From contig JBAZLL010000015.1 in NCBI GenBank assembly GCA_041650255.1, positions 1 to 12,314 on the forward strand: DNA of 12,314 nt. The letters are read 5' to 3'. The notes beneath the pieces are model-generated. The model did no database searches. It was not told the DNA's origin and saw nothing but the letters and a program-made list of their open reading frames with translations. Below are positions 7,232 through 12,314 of the stretch, one piece after another. The translations under genes were made by a program, and so were the position numbers. Source of the DNA: 1-14-0-10-45-29 sp041650255. GTDB lineage: Archaea; Micrarchaeota; Micrarchaeia; Anstonellales; Anstonellaceae. Positions within the stretch are counted from its first letter, which is position 1, and every line of letters starts with the position of its first letter.

Positions 7232-8983
7232 TTAATTTTTTCTTCCAGCCTGTCTTACTGCCTCAACGCACAAGGAAATCAGGCACACTGCCACAAAAAG
7301 TTCAATTGTAATCTGCTCAAATGAGCCTTCTTTCTTTACCTTTTTGTCTTTTACCTGCACGCTAATCGGCGGATTTGAAATTATTTTTTTTGCCTCAAGC
7401 ATGGAATCTTCCATTGATGCGGAAAGCACAAGCACCGAATACGAGCTTGTAATACTCGAATTCTTTTCCCGCGCCTGCGCGACCCCATACATCCCCTGCG
7501 ACTGGTATGCCCTGCCCCAAAGCGTGGCAAAATTTTGCTCAAGCAATTCATTTGTAATATTTAGCAAATACTCTTCATCCTGTTCCGCCTCATGATTCGC
7601 CGCCACCTGCACTCCCTGTGCGTACGCCGCATCATATATTGCTGCCGGATAATTCTTGGACTTTAACGATTCCTGCGAAATTTGCAAATGCCACTGCGCA
7701 TCCTGACTTGGCACAAGCGATTTTTCAATCATTTGCCCTGCCTGTTTCACGCTTGCTTTTGCAATGCTTTCAAAATCGGATTCGTTTATCGGTTTGCCGC
7801 CAATCTCTACCGCCTGCGCCGCCATATACTTTGATGCCTGGCACCACGAGCGTGCATAATAAATTTCTCTCAACTGCAAATATTTTTCCTCTTGCGAGCC
7901 ATATCCTTCCGAAGCATTTTGAATATCCCCGATTTTTTTGTTTGCCCATTCTTTTCTTGCGCGCGAGCCGGATACCCATTCAAAGTTTTTGTCGGTTGCG
8001 TCCACCACTTCAAGGCTTGCAATGCATTCTTTCGTTTTTTCTATCTCTAATTCCAAATCCAAATTCTGCGCAGGAGTGGATAAGAATGCGGCATCAATTT
8101 GTGATAAAAATGCGTTGTTTGCCGCAGTATAAGCATAGCCTTTTTGCGATATCTGCCCGTTAAGCTCGGCTTGTGTTCTAAAATGCTCTTTATATTCGGG
8201 TATTTCCCACCGCCCATTTGAATTTATCCTTGCAAGAAGCTCCTCATTTATTTCTTGTGAAACTTTTGCCAGCCTTCTATCATCATCATTCAGATTTCTT
8301 TGCACAAGATTGGACGGGATTTGTGTTTGTTCAAGCTTGAAATTCGGCGCAAATTTCTCGCCTTCCTTTGAGGTCGCTATTTTGTATGCTTCATCAAGGG
8401 TTTGCACTTCAAGCGCGCTAAAATCATTTTCCTGTCCAAGTTTTGAAAGCAAAATATTTTCGTATATCTGCTGTTTTGGTGTGATTAAAATTTTCTTGCC
8501 GTTTCTTGCGCTTGCCTGTGCCTTATCTATTATCCCCCCAACCGCGCCTGCTTGTGCATAATTATCAATTGCTCCCGTAATTACAATATCCTGGCGCAGG
8601 GTGGTATTTTCAATTGCCGACTTTGTTGCAATCGCCATCGCAAGCCCGGCGGAAGGTCCGTCAACGGACTGTGTCGGACCCATATCCAAAAAATTTATGT
8701 GCACGTCGCACTCTTTTTGTTTATAACCTGCGGATTCAAATGCAACTCCAATCGCAGTCTGTTCAGAAATCTGAGTGGATACTCCCACAAGCGGAGCGAT
8801 GGATGTGAATACCGACCCGTTGCCCGGAGCCATTTTCACCATCACTCTCAAAAGCCCGCCTTCCTGCCCCGACACAACCGCCGGAACAAAAATAGTTCTT
8901 TCTGCCTGCGGGCAGACTTGCGCATACACTGCGGACATTGCAAAAAGCATCAAAAGAGCTAAGCTTAGTATCTTCGTGTTCAT
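7232..8983 (-). CDS. Exported, membrane-anchored Lon-like (S16) serine protease without ATPase
   Basis: This 583-residue protein begins with a signal peptide (about 1-21, ending SAVYA). A Lon-type proteolytic domain follows to about residue 200: DGPSAGLAMAIA with catalytic Ser111, and VGGIIDKAQAS with catalytic Lys154. The 43-residue Ser-Lys spacing equals that of E. coli Lon (Ser679/Lys722). No Walker motifs or AAA+ domain are present. Residues from about 225 to 550 are largely helical, polar and unassigned. A hydrophobic helix at about 558-576 precedes a short basic tail (RQAGRKN), so the protein is probably anchored with its catalytic domain outside the membrane. It belongs with the ATP-independent archaeal Lon-like proteases and may process or degrade surface proteins; substrates are unknown. 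The start is ATG 8983, with a box A about 28 bases upstream and no ribosome site. Confidence 0.88.
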   Translation of the reverse strand: MNTKILSLALLMLFAMSAVYAQVCPQAERTIFVPAVVSGQEGGLLRVMVKMAPGNGSVFTSIAPLVGVSTQISEQTAIGVAFESAGYKQKECDVHINFLDMGPTQSVDGPSAGLAMAIATKSAIENTTLRQDIVITGAIDNYAQAGAVGGIIDKAQASARNGKKILITPKQQIYENILLSKLGQENDFSALEVQTLDEAYKIATSKEGEKFAPNFKLEQTQIPSNLVQRNLNDDDRRLAKVSQEINEELLARINSNGRWEIPEYKEHFRTQAELNGQISQKGYAYTAANNAFLSQIDAAFLSTPAQNLDLELEIEKTKECIASLEVVDATDKNFEWVSGSRARKEWANKKIGDIQNASEGYGSQEEKYLQLREIYYARSWCQASKYMAAQAVEIGGKPINESDFESIAKASVKQAGQMIEKSLVPSQDAQWHLQISQESLKSKNYPAAIYDAAYAQGVQVAANHEAEQDEEYLLNITNELLEQNFATLWGRAYQSQGMYGVAQAREKNSSITSSYSVLVLSASMEDSMLEAKKIISNPPISVQVKDKKVKKEGSFEQITIELFVAVCLISLCVEAVRQAGRKN

Positions 8984-9006
8984 AAATTTTGATTTGCCGA
9001 ATGTAC

Positions 9007-9014
9007 ATTTTTAA
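9007..9014 (-). promoter_or_regulatory. Box A for the Lon-like protease gene
   Basis: TTAAAAAT on the - strand, centred about 28 bases before ATG 8983. No Shine-Dalgarno sequence lies between them, so a leaderless transcript is likely. Confidence 0.4.
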
Positions 9015-9043
9015 TCTATGCCCAAATTCACGTCCATTCGCCT

Positions 9044-9072
9044 TTGCGACGAGCGCAAGCGCTGTGTTTTTT
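9044..9072 (+). other. GC-rich inverted repeats followed by a T run, in a divergent intergenic region
   Basis: TTGCG (9044-9048) can pair with CGCAA (9054-9058) around a 5-base loop. Overlapping it, AGCGC and GCGCT flank AA (9052-9063). A run of six T follows. No + strand gene ends here, so it is not an ordinary gene terminator. It could end a very short RNA or be a protein-binding site. Confidence 0.25.
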
Positions 9073-9103
9073 AATTTAATGTTCCCTTGTGCTTTGCGTC
9101 GTA

Positions 9104-9112
9104 TTTATAAAA
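9104..9112 (+). promoter_or_regulatory. Box A for the GTPase gene
   Basis: TTTATAAAA is centred about 33 bases before ATG 9141, so the predicted leader is only a few bases long. Confidence 0.55.
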
Positions 9113-9140
9113 TTGCAATCGCATCTAATATTCGACTTGT

Positions 9141-9761
9141 ATGCTAAAAAAAATTCTTAACTTCTTTAGAAAACTCCTCTTCAGGCAAAAAAACGTCAAG
9201 CTTGGCTTTTATGGTAGCACAAACGTTGGCAAAACAACGTTGGCGAACCGAATGGCCGTTGATTTGGTGGGCGAGCCAGTCGGACAGGTATCTCCCGTGC
9301 CGCACGAGACTCGCGCAGTAATGAGCAAGGAGCGAGTTGAGCTAAAAACAGGTGGCTATTCGCTTGTAATGAATATTTTGGATATGCCCGGCATCGCCGT
9401 AAAAGTTGATTACCGCGACTTCATGGAATACGGGCTTGGAAAGAAAGAGGCGCAAGAGCGCGCCAAAGAGGCAACCCGAGGAATCGTGGAAGCGGTAAAA
9501 TGGCTTGAAGATGTTGATGCCGCCCTCGTTGTAGTGGATTCCACCGAGGACCCATACAATCAAATAAACATCACATTGCTTGGCAATCTTGAAGCAAGAA
9601 ATATTCCATTCCTAATAGTCGCAAACAAAATTGATTTGCCCGGCGCAAACACAAAACGCGTCCGTGAAGTTTTCCCAAGCTACCCAATCGTCGAAGTGTC
9701 CGCCGCAACCGGCGAAAACATGGAACTTTTGTACGATGAGCTTGCAATACATCTTCTCTAA
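9141..9761 (+). CDS. Era-like small GTP-binding protein
   Basis: This 206-residue protein has all the motifs of a TRAFAC GTPase of the Era/Der type: G1 GSTNVGKT (25-32), a G2 Thr near T57, G3 DMPG (81-84), G4 NKID (162-165) and G5 SAATG (187-191). It has no KH domain, so it is not bacterial Era. The first 19 residues (MLKKILNFFRKLLFRQKNV) form a basic, amphipathic helix that could touch a membrane or RNA. Archaeal genomes often keep an Era-like GTPase of this kind beside a DUF2073 (OapB/ArvB-like) gene and a zinc-ribbon (OapC/ArvC-like) gene. Here the zinc-ribbon gene follows after 92 bases and the middle gene is absent. The cellular role is not established. The start is supported by a box A just upstream and by the lack of earlier in-frame candidates. 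Confidence 0.92.
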   Translation: MLKKILNFFRKLLFRQKNVKLGFYGSTNVGKTTLANRMAVDLVGEPVGQVSPVPHETRAVMSKERVELKTGGYSLVMNILDMPGIAVKVDYRDFMEYGLGKKEAQERAKEATRGIVEAVKWLEDVDAALVVVDSTEDPYNQINITLLGNLEARNIPFLIVANKIDLPGANTKRVREVFPSYPIVEVSAATGENMELLYDELAIHLL

Positions 9762-9799
9762 ACAATGGCTTAAAATTTCTTATTTTTGATAGCAGTTAG

Positions 9800-9810
9800 T
9801 TTTCTTTTTT
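9800..9810 (+). terminator. T-rich terminator after the GTPase gene
   Basis: TTTTCTTTTTT lies about 40 bases after the GTPase stop and just before the next gene's box A. It suggests the two genes are transcribed separately, at least in part. Confidence 0.35.
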
Positions 9811-9822
9811 CTCAACCACCCC

Positions 9823-9831
9823 TAATTTAAT
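9823..9831 (+). promoter_or_regulatory. Box A for the zinc-ribbon gene
   Basis: TAATTTAAT is centred about 27 bases before ATG 9854. No ribosome site lies between, so a leaderless mRNA is likely. Confidence 0.35.
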
Positions 9832-9853
9832 CTTTCATTATCAATAATGTCGT

Positions 9854-10411
9854 ATGCACATTTGCCTTAAATGCGGACGTAGCGCGAAATCTGTTGAAGA
9901 AATAGAGGAAGGCTGCACCTGTGGCTCAAAAGTTTTTGTATTCAAGAGGGACGAGGTAGGTCCAACCCATCTAAAACCTCTTACCTGTCCAAACGCGCAA
10001 GAGCGAAATTTTGCACCCGAACCGAGTGAATCCGACTTTTCAAACGAGGAGAAAATCGGGGAAGTTGCAGACGAATTGCCTCCCGAAAAAAACGAAAGTG
10101 CTTCTTGCGAAAATGATGACTCTTTTGCACCATCCGGAGTTGCATCCGCAATCCTGTCCGACGAGCCTTTAGACGATGAGCCCGGGCACGATTATTGTGA
10201 AGTATGGCTTTCAAAAGGCGCCAAAATATCAAAAATCCGCGCGGAAGGCGAGAGCGTTGAGCAGGCAATTGAAAATATCCGTCAAGTTAGGCGCGGAATA
10301 TTTGAAGTGGATTTGCTCGGATTAAAAGAAGGTCCGCTTGTGGTGCGCGACCAAGAAGGAGTGTATTATGTCCGCCTGCCATTTGCACATCCGGAACTGG
10401 GCAAAATCTAA
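9854..10411 (+). CDS. Zinc-ribbon protein, OapC/ArvC-like
   Basis: This 185-residue protein begins with a zinc ribbon (C4-x2-C7 and C21-x-C23, then SKVFVFKRD). An acidic, low-complexity middle stretch (about 50-110) is probably disordered. The compact C-terminal domain (about 112-185) ends in a GIFEVDLLGL - GPLVVRDQEGVYYVRLP pattern of beta strands. This arrangement matches the archaeal zinc-ribbon family known as OapC/ArvC (formerly DUF2072), as I recall it. Family members commonly sit beside an Era-like GTPase, as here. In bacteria, OapC is a partner of the OLE RNA system; I see no OLE-like RNA in this window and would not carry that function over. The second Cys pair is C-x-C rather than C-x2-C, which is usual enough for this ribbon. 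It converges on archease with an 18-base gap. Confidence 0.75.
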   Translation: MHICLKCGRSAKSVEEIEEGCTCGSKVFVFKRDEVGPTHLKPLTCPNAQERNFAPEPSESDFSNEEKIGEVADELPPEKNESASCENDDSFAPSGVASAILSDEPLDDEPGHDYCEVWLSKGAKISKIRAEGESVEQAIENIRQVRRGIFEVDLLGLKEGPLVVRDQEGVYYVRLPFAHPELGKI

Positions 10412-10420
10412 TTTTTTAAA
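10412..10420. terminator. Short T6A3 element between convergent genes
   Basis: TTTTTTAAA begins immediately after the zinc-ribbon stop. The T run would serve the + strand gene. On the - strand the archease gene gets only a weak T stretch here. Confidence 0.3.
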
Positions 10421-10429
10421 AGAGAACTC

Positions 10430-10837
10430 TCACACGTCAAATAAAACCTGAATGTTGCATTCATCTTTTTTCTCTTCCAATTTCAACTCGTGAAAAGTGA
10501 CCGCTTTAATATTGTCTTTTGGTCTTTTTTTCTCCCCAAAAATTGTCGCTTTTATTTTATTTGTTTTCTCTTCAAATTTTTCAATCTTTATTTTGCATGG
10601 CAAAATCTCGCGAATTTCCGCCTCCGCAAGAACGCTTGAGAGAAAATAAACAATGAGCTCTTTTTTGCTTTGGGCCTTTTCCTCTATTTCAAATTGCTCT
10701 TTCGGCTTTGCGCCATTTCCTCCTATCGCCTCAAGCATCGCCGCGCATGTTTGTTCCAATGCTTCCAAAAAATCCTTTCCTCTCGCCTGCACCATAATAT
10801 CTGCGGTGTGCTCAACGAATTTGTAGCCCTTTTTCAT
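10430..10837 (-). CDS. Archease (RtcB tRNA ligase cofactor)
   Basis: Archease helps RtcB, the GTP-dependent RNA ligase that joins tRNA exon halves and repairs RNA, by promoting guanylylation and multiple turnover. This 135-residue protein is of normal family length. It carries the N-terminal FVEHTADIM motif with the metal ligand D13, the conserved KAVTFHELK block (111-119), and a C-terminal VLFDV with the second metal ligand D134. The rtcB gene is not in the window. The start is ATG 10837; a box A at 10858-10866 lies 25 bases upstream, immediately after the glutaredoxin gene, and there is no ribosome site. The gene may therefore be transcribed independently although it follows the glutaredoxin gene by only 31 bases. 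Confidence 0.95.
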   Translation of the reverse strand: MKKGYKFVEHTADIMVQARGKDFLEALEQTCAAMLEAIGGNGAKPKEQFEIEEKAQSKKELIVYFLSSVLAEAEIREILPCKIKIEKFEEKTNKIKATIFGEKKRPKDNIKAVTFHELKLEEKKDECNIQVLFDV

Positions 10838-10857
10838 GAATTAGGATTGCCTTGCTA

Positions 10858-10866
10858 TATTAAAAA
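10858..10866 (-). promoter_or_regulatory. Box A for archease
   Basis: TTTTTAATA on the - strand, centred about 25 bases before ATG 10837. It lies in the 31-base gap after the glutaredoxin gene and predicts a leaderless transcript. Confidence 0.4.
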
Positions 10867-10868
10867 GA

Positions 10869-11186
10869 TTAGAGGGAGAGGAGTAAGTCTATTTTGCGCC
10901 TGTCAAAGCCCATTACCCACTGCCCGCCGATATTTATCTGCGGCACGCCTGTTTGTCCTGTGCTTTCTGCCATATATCTTGCGGCAACCTGGTTATTTCC
11001 CACGTCAATATCCTCAAAGCTCACTCCATTTGCCTTGAGATAGTCTTTTGCCATATGACAATAGGGGCACGTTTGCGTGGAATAAACCTGCACTCTCACG
11101 CTGTTTTTTTCAGGAGTAATTCCCATTCGCATCTGCAACATCTTCATTGCCTTTATTCTCTCAATTTCAGGGTCGGTTTCAGACAT
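10869..11186 (-). CDS. Glutaredoxin-like thiol-disulfide oxidoreductase
   Basis: This 105-residue cytoplasmic protein has a thioredoxin-fold glutaredoxin domain: strand VQVYST, active site C40-P-Y-C43, the cis-proline segment TGVPQINI (P82), and a C-terminal VMGFDRRKIDLLL helix. It reduces disulfides or carries electrons between thiols; the natural donor is not evident. The first 22 residues (SETDPEIERIKAMKMLQMRMG) form an extra charged helix ahead of the fold. Similar leaders occur on archaeal thioredoxin-like proteins and at the start of PDCD5-type proteins. The start is ATG 11186, because GGTGAG stands four bases upstream; the longer frame begins at a GTG within that site. Archease follows 31 bases later. 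Confidence 0.92.
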   Translation of the reverse strand: MSETDPEIERIKAMKMLQMRMGITPEKNSVRVQVYSTQTCPYCHMAKDYLKANGVSFEDIDVGNNQVAARYMAESTGQTGVPQINIGGQWVMGFDRRKIDLLLSL

Positions 11187-11190
11187 TTTT

Positions 11191-11196
11191 CTCACC
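11191..11196 (-). promoter_or_regulatory. Ribosome binding site of the glutaredoxin-like gene
   Basis: GGTGAG on the - strand, four bases before ATG 11186. It contains the GTG that would give a three-residue-longer false start. Confidence 0.6.
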
Positions 11197-11235
11197 AGTT
11201 TTTTTAGTGTGTATATTAATATTAACCAAGTAAAG

Positions 11236-11245
11236 TTTTATAATA
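11236..11245 (-). promoter_or_regulatory. Box A for the glutaredoxin-like gene
   Basis: TATTATAAAA on the - strand. It predicts a transcription start near 11215 and a leader of about 29 bases carrying the ribosome site. A perfect palindrome TTAATATTAA (11216-11225) overlaps the predicted start. Confidence 0.5.
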
Positions 11246-11269
11246 CAAACATTTGAATTTGTGCGAATA

Positions 11270-11276
11270 TTTATAT
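11270..11276 (+). promoter_or_regulatory. Box A for the EF-Tu-domain-II-like gene
   Basis: TTTATAT on the + strand. It predicts a start near 11298 and a leader of about 20 bases with a ribosome site, back-to-back with the divergent glutaredoxin promoter. Confidence 0.5.
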
Positions 11277-11309
11277 CTTATGCCTCATTAGACGCATCGG
11301 GGGGATTTT

Positions 11310-11316
11310 GGGTGAT
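11310..11316 (+). promoter_or_regulatory. Ribosome binding site of the EF-Tu-domain-II-like gene
   Basis: GGGTGAT ends three bases before ATG 11320. It overlaps the in-frame TTG at 11308 and decides in favour of the ATG. Confidence 0.6.
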
Positions 11317-11319
11317 TTG

Positions 11320-11586
11320 ATGACCGACGCAAAAAATTCTTTTTCATTCACAATATTAAGCGTTTTCTCCCTCCCTTCCGGTCCTGTTATTGCGGCAAAA
11401 GTTGAAACCGGTCCAATCAAAGTCGGTCAGACTGCCCAAATATCCGGCAAGCAGGCAAAAATTACAAAAATAGAGCTCAACAACAAATCCGTTTTGCAAG
11501 CCAACGCCGGGCAAATGGTCGGCATTTCTATTGGCGGAGTGAAGGCAGACTCGCTAATTGCAGGTTCGCTTGTCAAAGGGGCATGA
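11320..11586 (+). CDS. Small stand-alone beta-barrel protein resembling EF-Tu domain II
   Basis: This 88-residue protein reads like domain II of EF-Tu-type translation factors on its own. Residues 8-28 (strand FSFTILSVFSLPSGPVIAAKV) match the opening strands. GPIKVGQTAQISG (31-43) matches the 'G-x-IKVGD-x-V-x-I-xG' turn, and AGQMVGISIGGV (63-74) matches the 'AGDxVGIxLxGI' turn. There is no GTPase domain, no P-loop and no room for one. In EF-Tu this barrel contacts the aminoacyl end of tRNA and the ribosome; whether this protein does so is unknown. It could be a scaffold or sensor unrelated to translation. It has its own promoter and ribosome site, and a FecR-like gene follows ten bases after its stop, so the two are very likely cotranscribed. 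Confidence 0.75.
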   Translation: MTDAKNSFSFTILSVFSLPSGPVIAAKVETGPIKVGQTAQISGKQAKITKIELNNKSVLQANAGQMVGISIGGVKADSLIAGSLVKGA

Positions 11587-11596
11587 GTTGATTTTT

Positions 11597-12314
11597 ATGA
11601 ATGAAATAGTCAAAGGGCATATTGACATCAACACTGTGGTCGGCAATTCTGTTTTCATAGAACACAAAGGAAAAAAAATTCTTCTCAAACCCGATTCAGA
11701 GCTTGAAATGAAAGAACTCAGCGCGAACCGCCCTCAAATAGACGATGGCGACATAATTTCAACCGGTTCAAGGTGTCTCATTTCCATAAACAGCACCGGT
11801 TACAACGACAAATCCGAGAAATATATGAATTCGTCAATGCTCATGATTCTGCCAAACAGCAAAGTTCGCATCCGTACAAAAAATTACGAGGAAAAAATCG
11901 GCAGGAATAATATTCGTTCAAACGTGATAGTGAAAATAGAGCTTATGCAAGGGCTTTTTGGCGTGAACACTACCGAGGAGCTTGAAACTCCAAACACATT
12001 ATTCGAGCATGGGAAAACCCCAAACCATCTTCTCAACGGCAACGAAACCGGCTATATGCTAATAGACGTCCTGTCTTCAAGCGAGACGCATATTCATCAC
12101 ATGACATTTGATGACAAGGCAGGTCTTTTTGTTGTCTGCAAACAAAGCGGCGCAAAATTTGAAGCCGCAAAAAAAATAACTGGCGCGGGAAAAAACTTTC
12201 AAAAGGAAGTAATCGTTTCCGGCGGTGCAATCTATTGCATCCCTCTCACAAAATTTGAAGGAAGAAGTGCAACCCTTCGCTCGTACACGTTCACACTTTT
12301 GAATCCGAATGTGC
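11597..12314 (+). CDS. FecR-like beta-sandwich protein, cut by the window end
   Basis: An uninterrupted frame of 239 codons runs from ATG 11597 off the right edge. Residues 50-123 follow a FecR-like pattern: DGDIISTGSRCLISI (50-64), then SSMLMILPNSKVRI (79-92), then VIVKIELMQGLFGV (110-123). In that family, repeated beta strands end in a 'L-x-x-G' strand. FecR domains occur in signalling and cell-envelope proteins. Here no signal peptide or membrane helix is seen in the visible part, so FecR-like surface sensing is not supported by topology. Residues 124-239 are beta-rich and include THIHHMTFDD. No ribosome site is visible, and translation probably depends on the gene ten bases upstream. The family call is tentative; the coding call is firm. 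Confidence 0.6.
   Translation, partial: MNEIVKGHIDINTVVGNSVFIEHKGKKILLKPDSELEMKELSANRPQIDDGDIISTGSRCLISINSTGYNDKSEKYMNSSMLMILPNSKVRIRTKNYEEKIGRNNIRSNVIVKIELMQGLFGVNTTEELETPNTLFEHGKTPNHLLNGNETGYMLIDVLSSSETHIHHMTFDDKAGLFVVCKQSGAKFEAAKKITGAGKNFQKEVIVSGGAIYCIPLTKFEGRSATLRSYTFTLLNPNV

Noticed and set aside
7618..8163. Open frame of 181 codons on the + strand inside the Lon-like protease gene
   Set aside because: It is antisense to a gene with clear catalytic motifs, and its composition (many S, P, L, H) is not protein-like.
9762..9853. Possible C/D box or other small RNA in the gap between GTPase and zinc-ribbon genes
   Set aside because: No paired C (RTGATGA) and D (CTGA) boxes and no stable stem are visible. 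The gap is explained by a T-rich terminator and a box A.
11216..11225. Perfect palindrome TTAATATTAA at the predicted glutaredoxin transcription start
   Set aside because: It is made of A and T only, in an AT-rich promoter, so chance is the simplest explanation. I noted it in the promoter entry only.

Overview
The window looks archaeal. It carries an aRF1-type peptide release factor, an archease, and an Era-like GTPase next to an archaeal OapC/ArvC-like zinc-ribbon protein. TATA-like boxes lie about 25-28 bases before many start codons, and T-rich stretches follow several genes. The mix of many lineage-restricted secreted or membrane proteins with a few core genes would suit a DPANN lineage such as Micrarchaeota or Diapherotrites, but nothing here fixes the phylum. 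TAA, TAG and TGA all appear as ordinary stops. The coding is dense: the longest gap is 157 bases, and I see no rRNA, tRNA, CRISPR array, insertion sequence or attachment site.

Layout. (1) 81-2969, + strand: two surface membrane proteins. The second is one membrane helix followed by an outside domain. That domain appears related to the C-terminal outside domain of the first, with an Asn/Ser-rich, sequon-packed segment inserted. (2) 3020-7111, - strand: an orphan 733-residue protein, then a beta-carbonic anhydrase, then aRF1, spaced 46-47 bases apart and possibly one operon. A palindrome overlaps the predicted transcription start. (3) 7232-8983, - strand: an exported, membrane-anchored Lon-type (S16) protease without an ATPase. 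(4) 9141-10411, + strand: the Era-like GTPase and the zinc-ribbon protein. (5) 10430-11186, - strand: a glutaredoxin-like protein followed by archease. (6) 11320 to the window end, + strand: an 88-residue protein resembling EF-Tu domain II alone, then a FecR-like gene cut off by the window edge.

Translation appears to start in two ways. Six genes have a TATA-like box at a distance that would give a leaderless or nearly leaderless mRNA: 81, 2220, 8983, 9141, 9854 and 10837. Four others have a clear Shine-Dalgarno sequence: 4863, 7111, 11186 and 11320. In those four the longest reading frame begins at an upstream GTG or TTG, usually inside the Shine-Dalgarno sequence, so I moved the starts downstream.

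The core genes serve translation termination (aRF1), RNA ligation support (archease), redox (glutaredoxin) and CO2/bicarbonate exchange (carbonic anhydrase). The most unusual material is the surface protein pair, the exported Lon-like protease, the orphan protein and the EF-Tu-domain-II/FecR-like pair.
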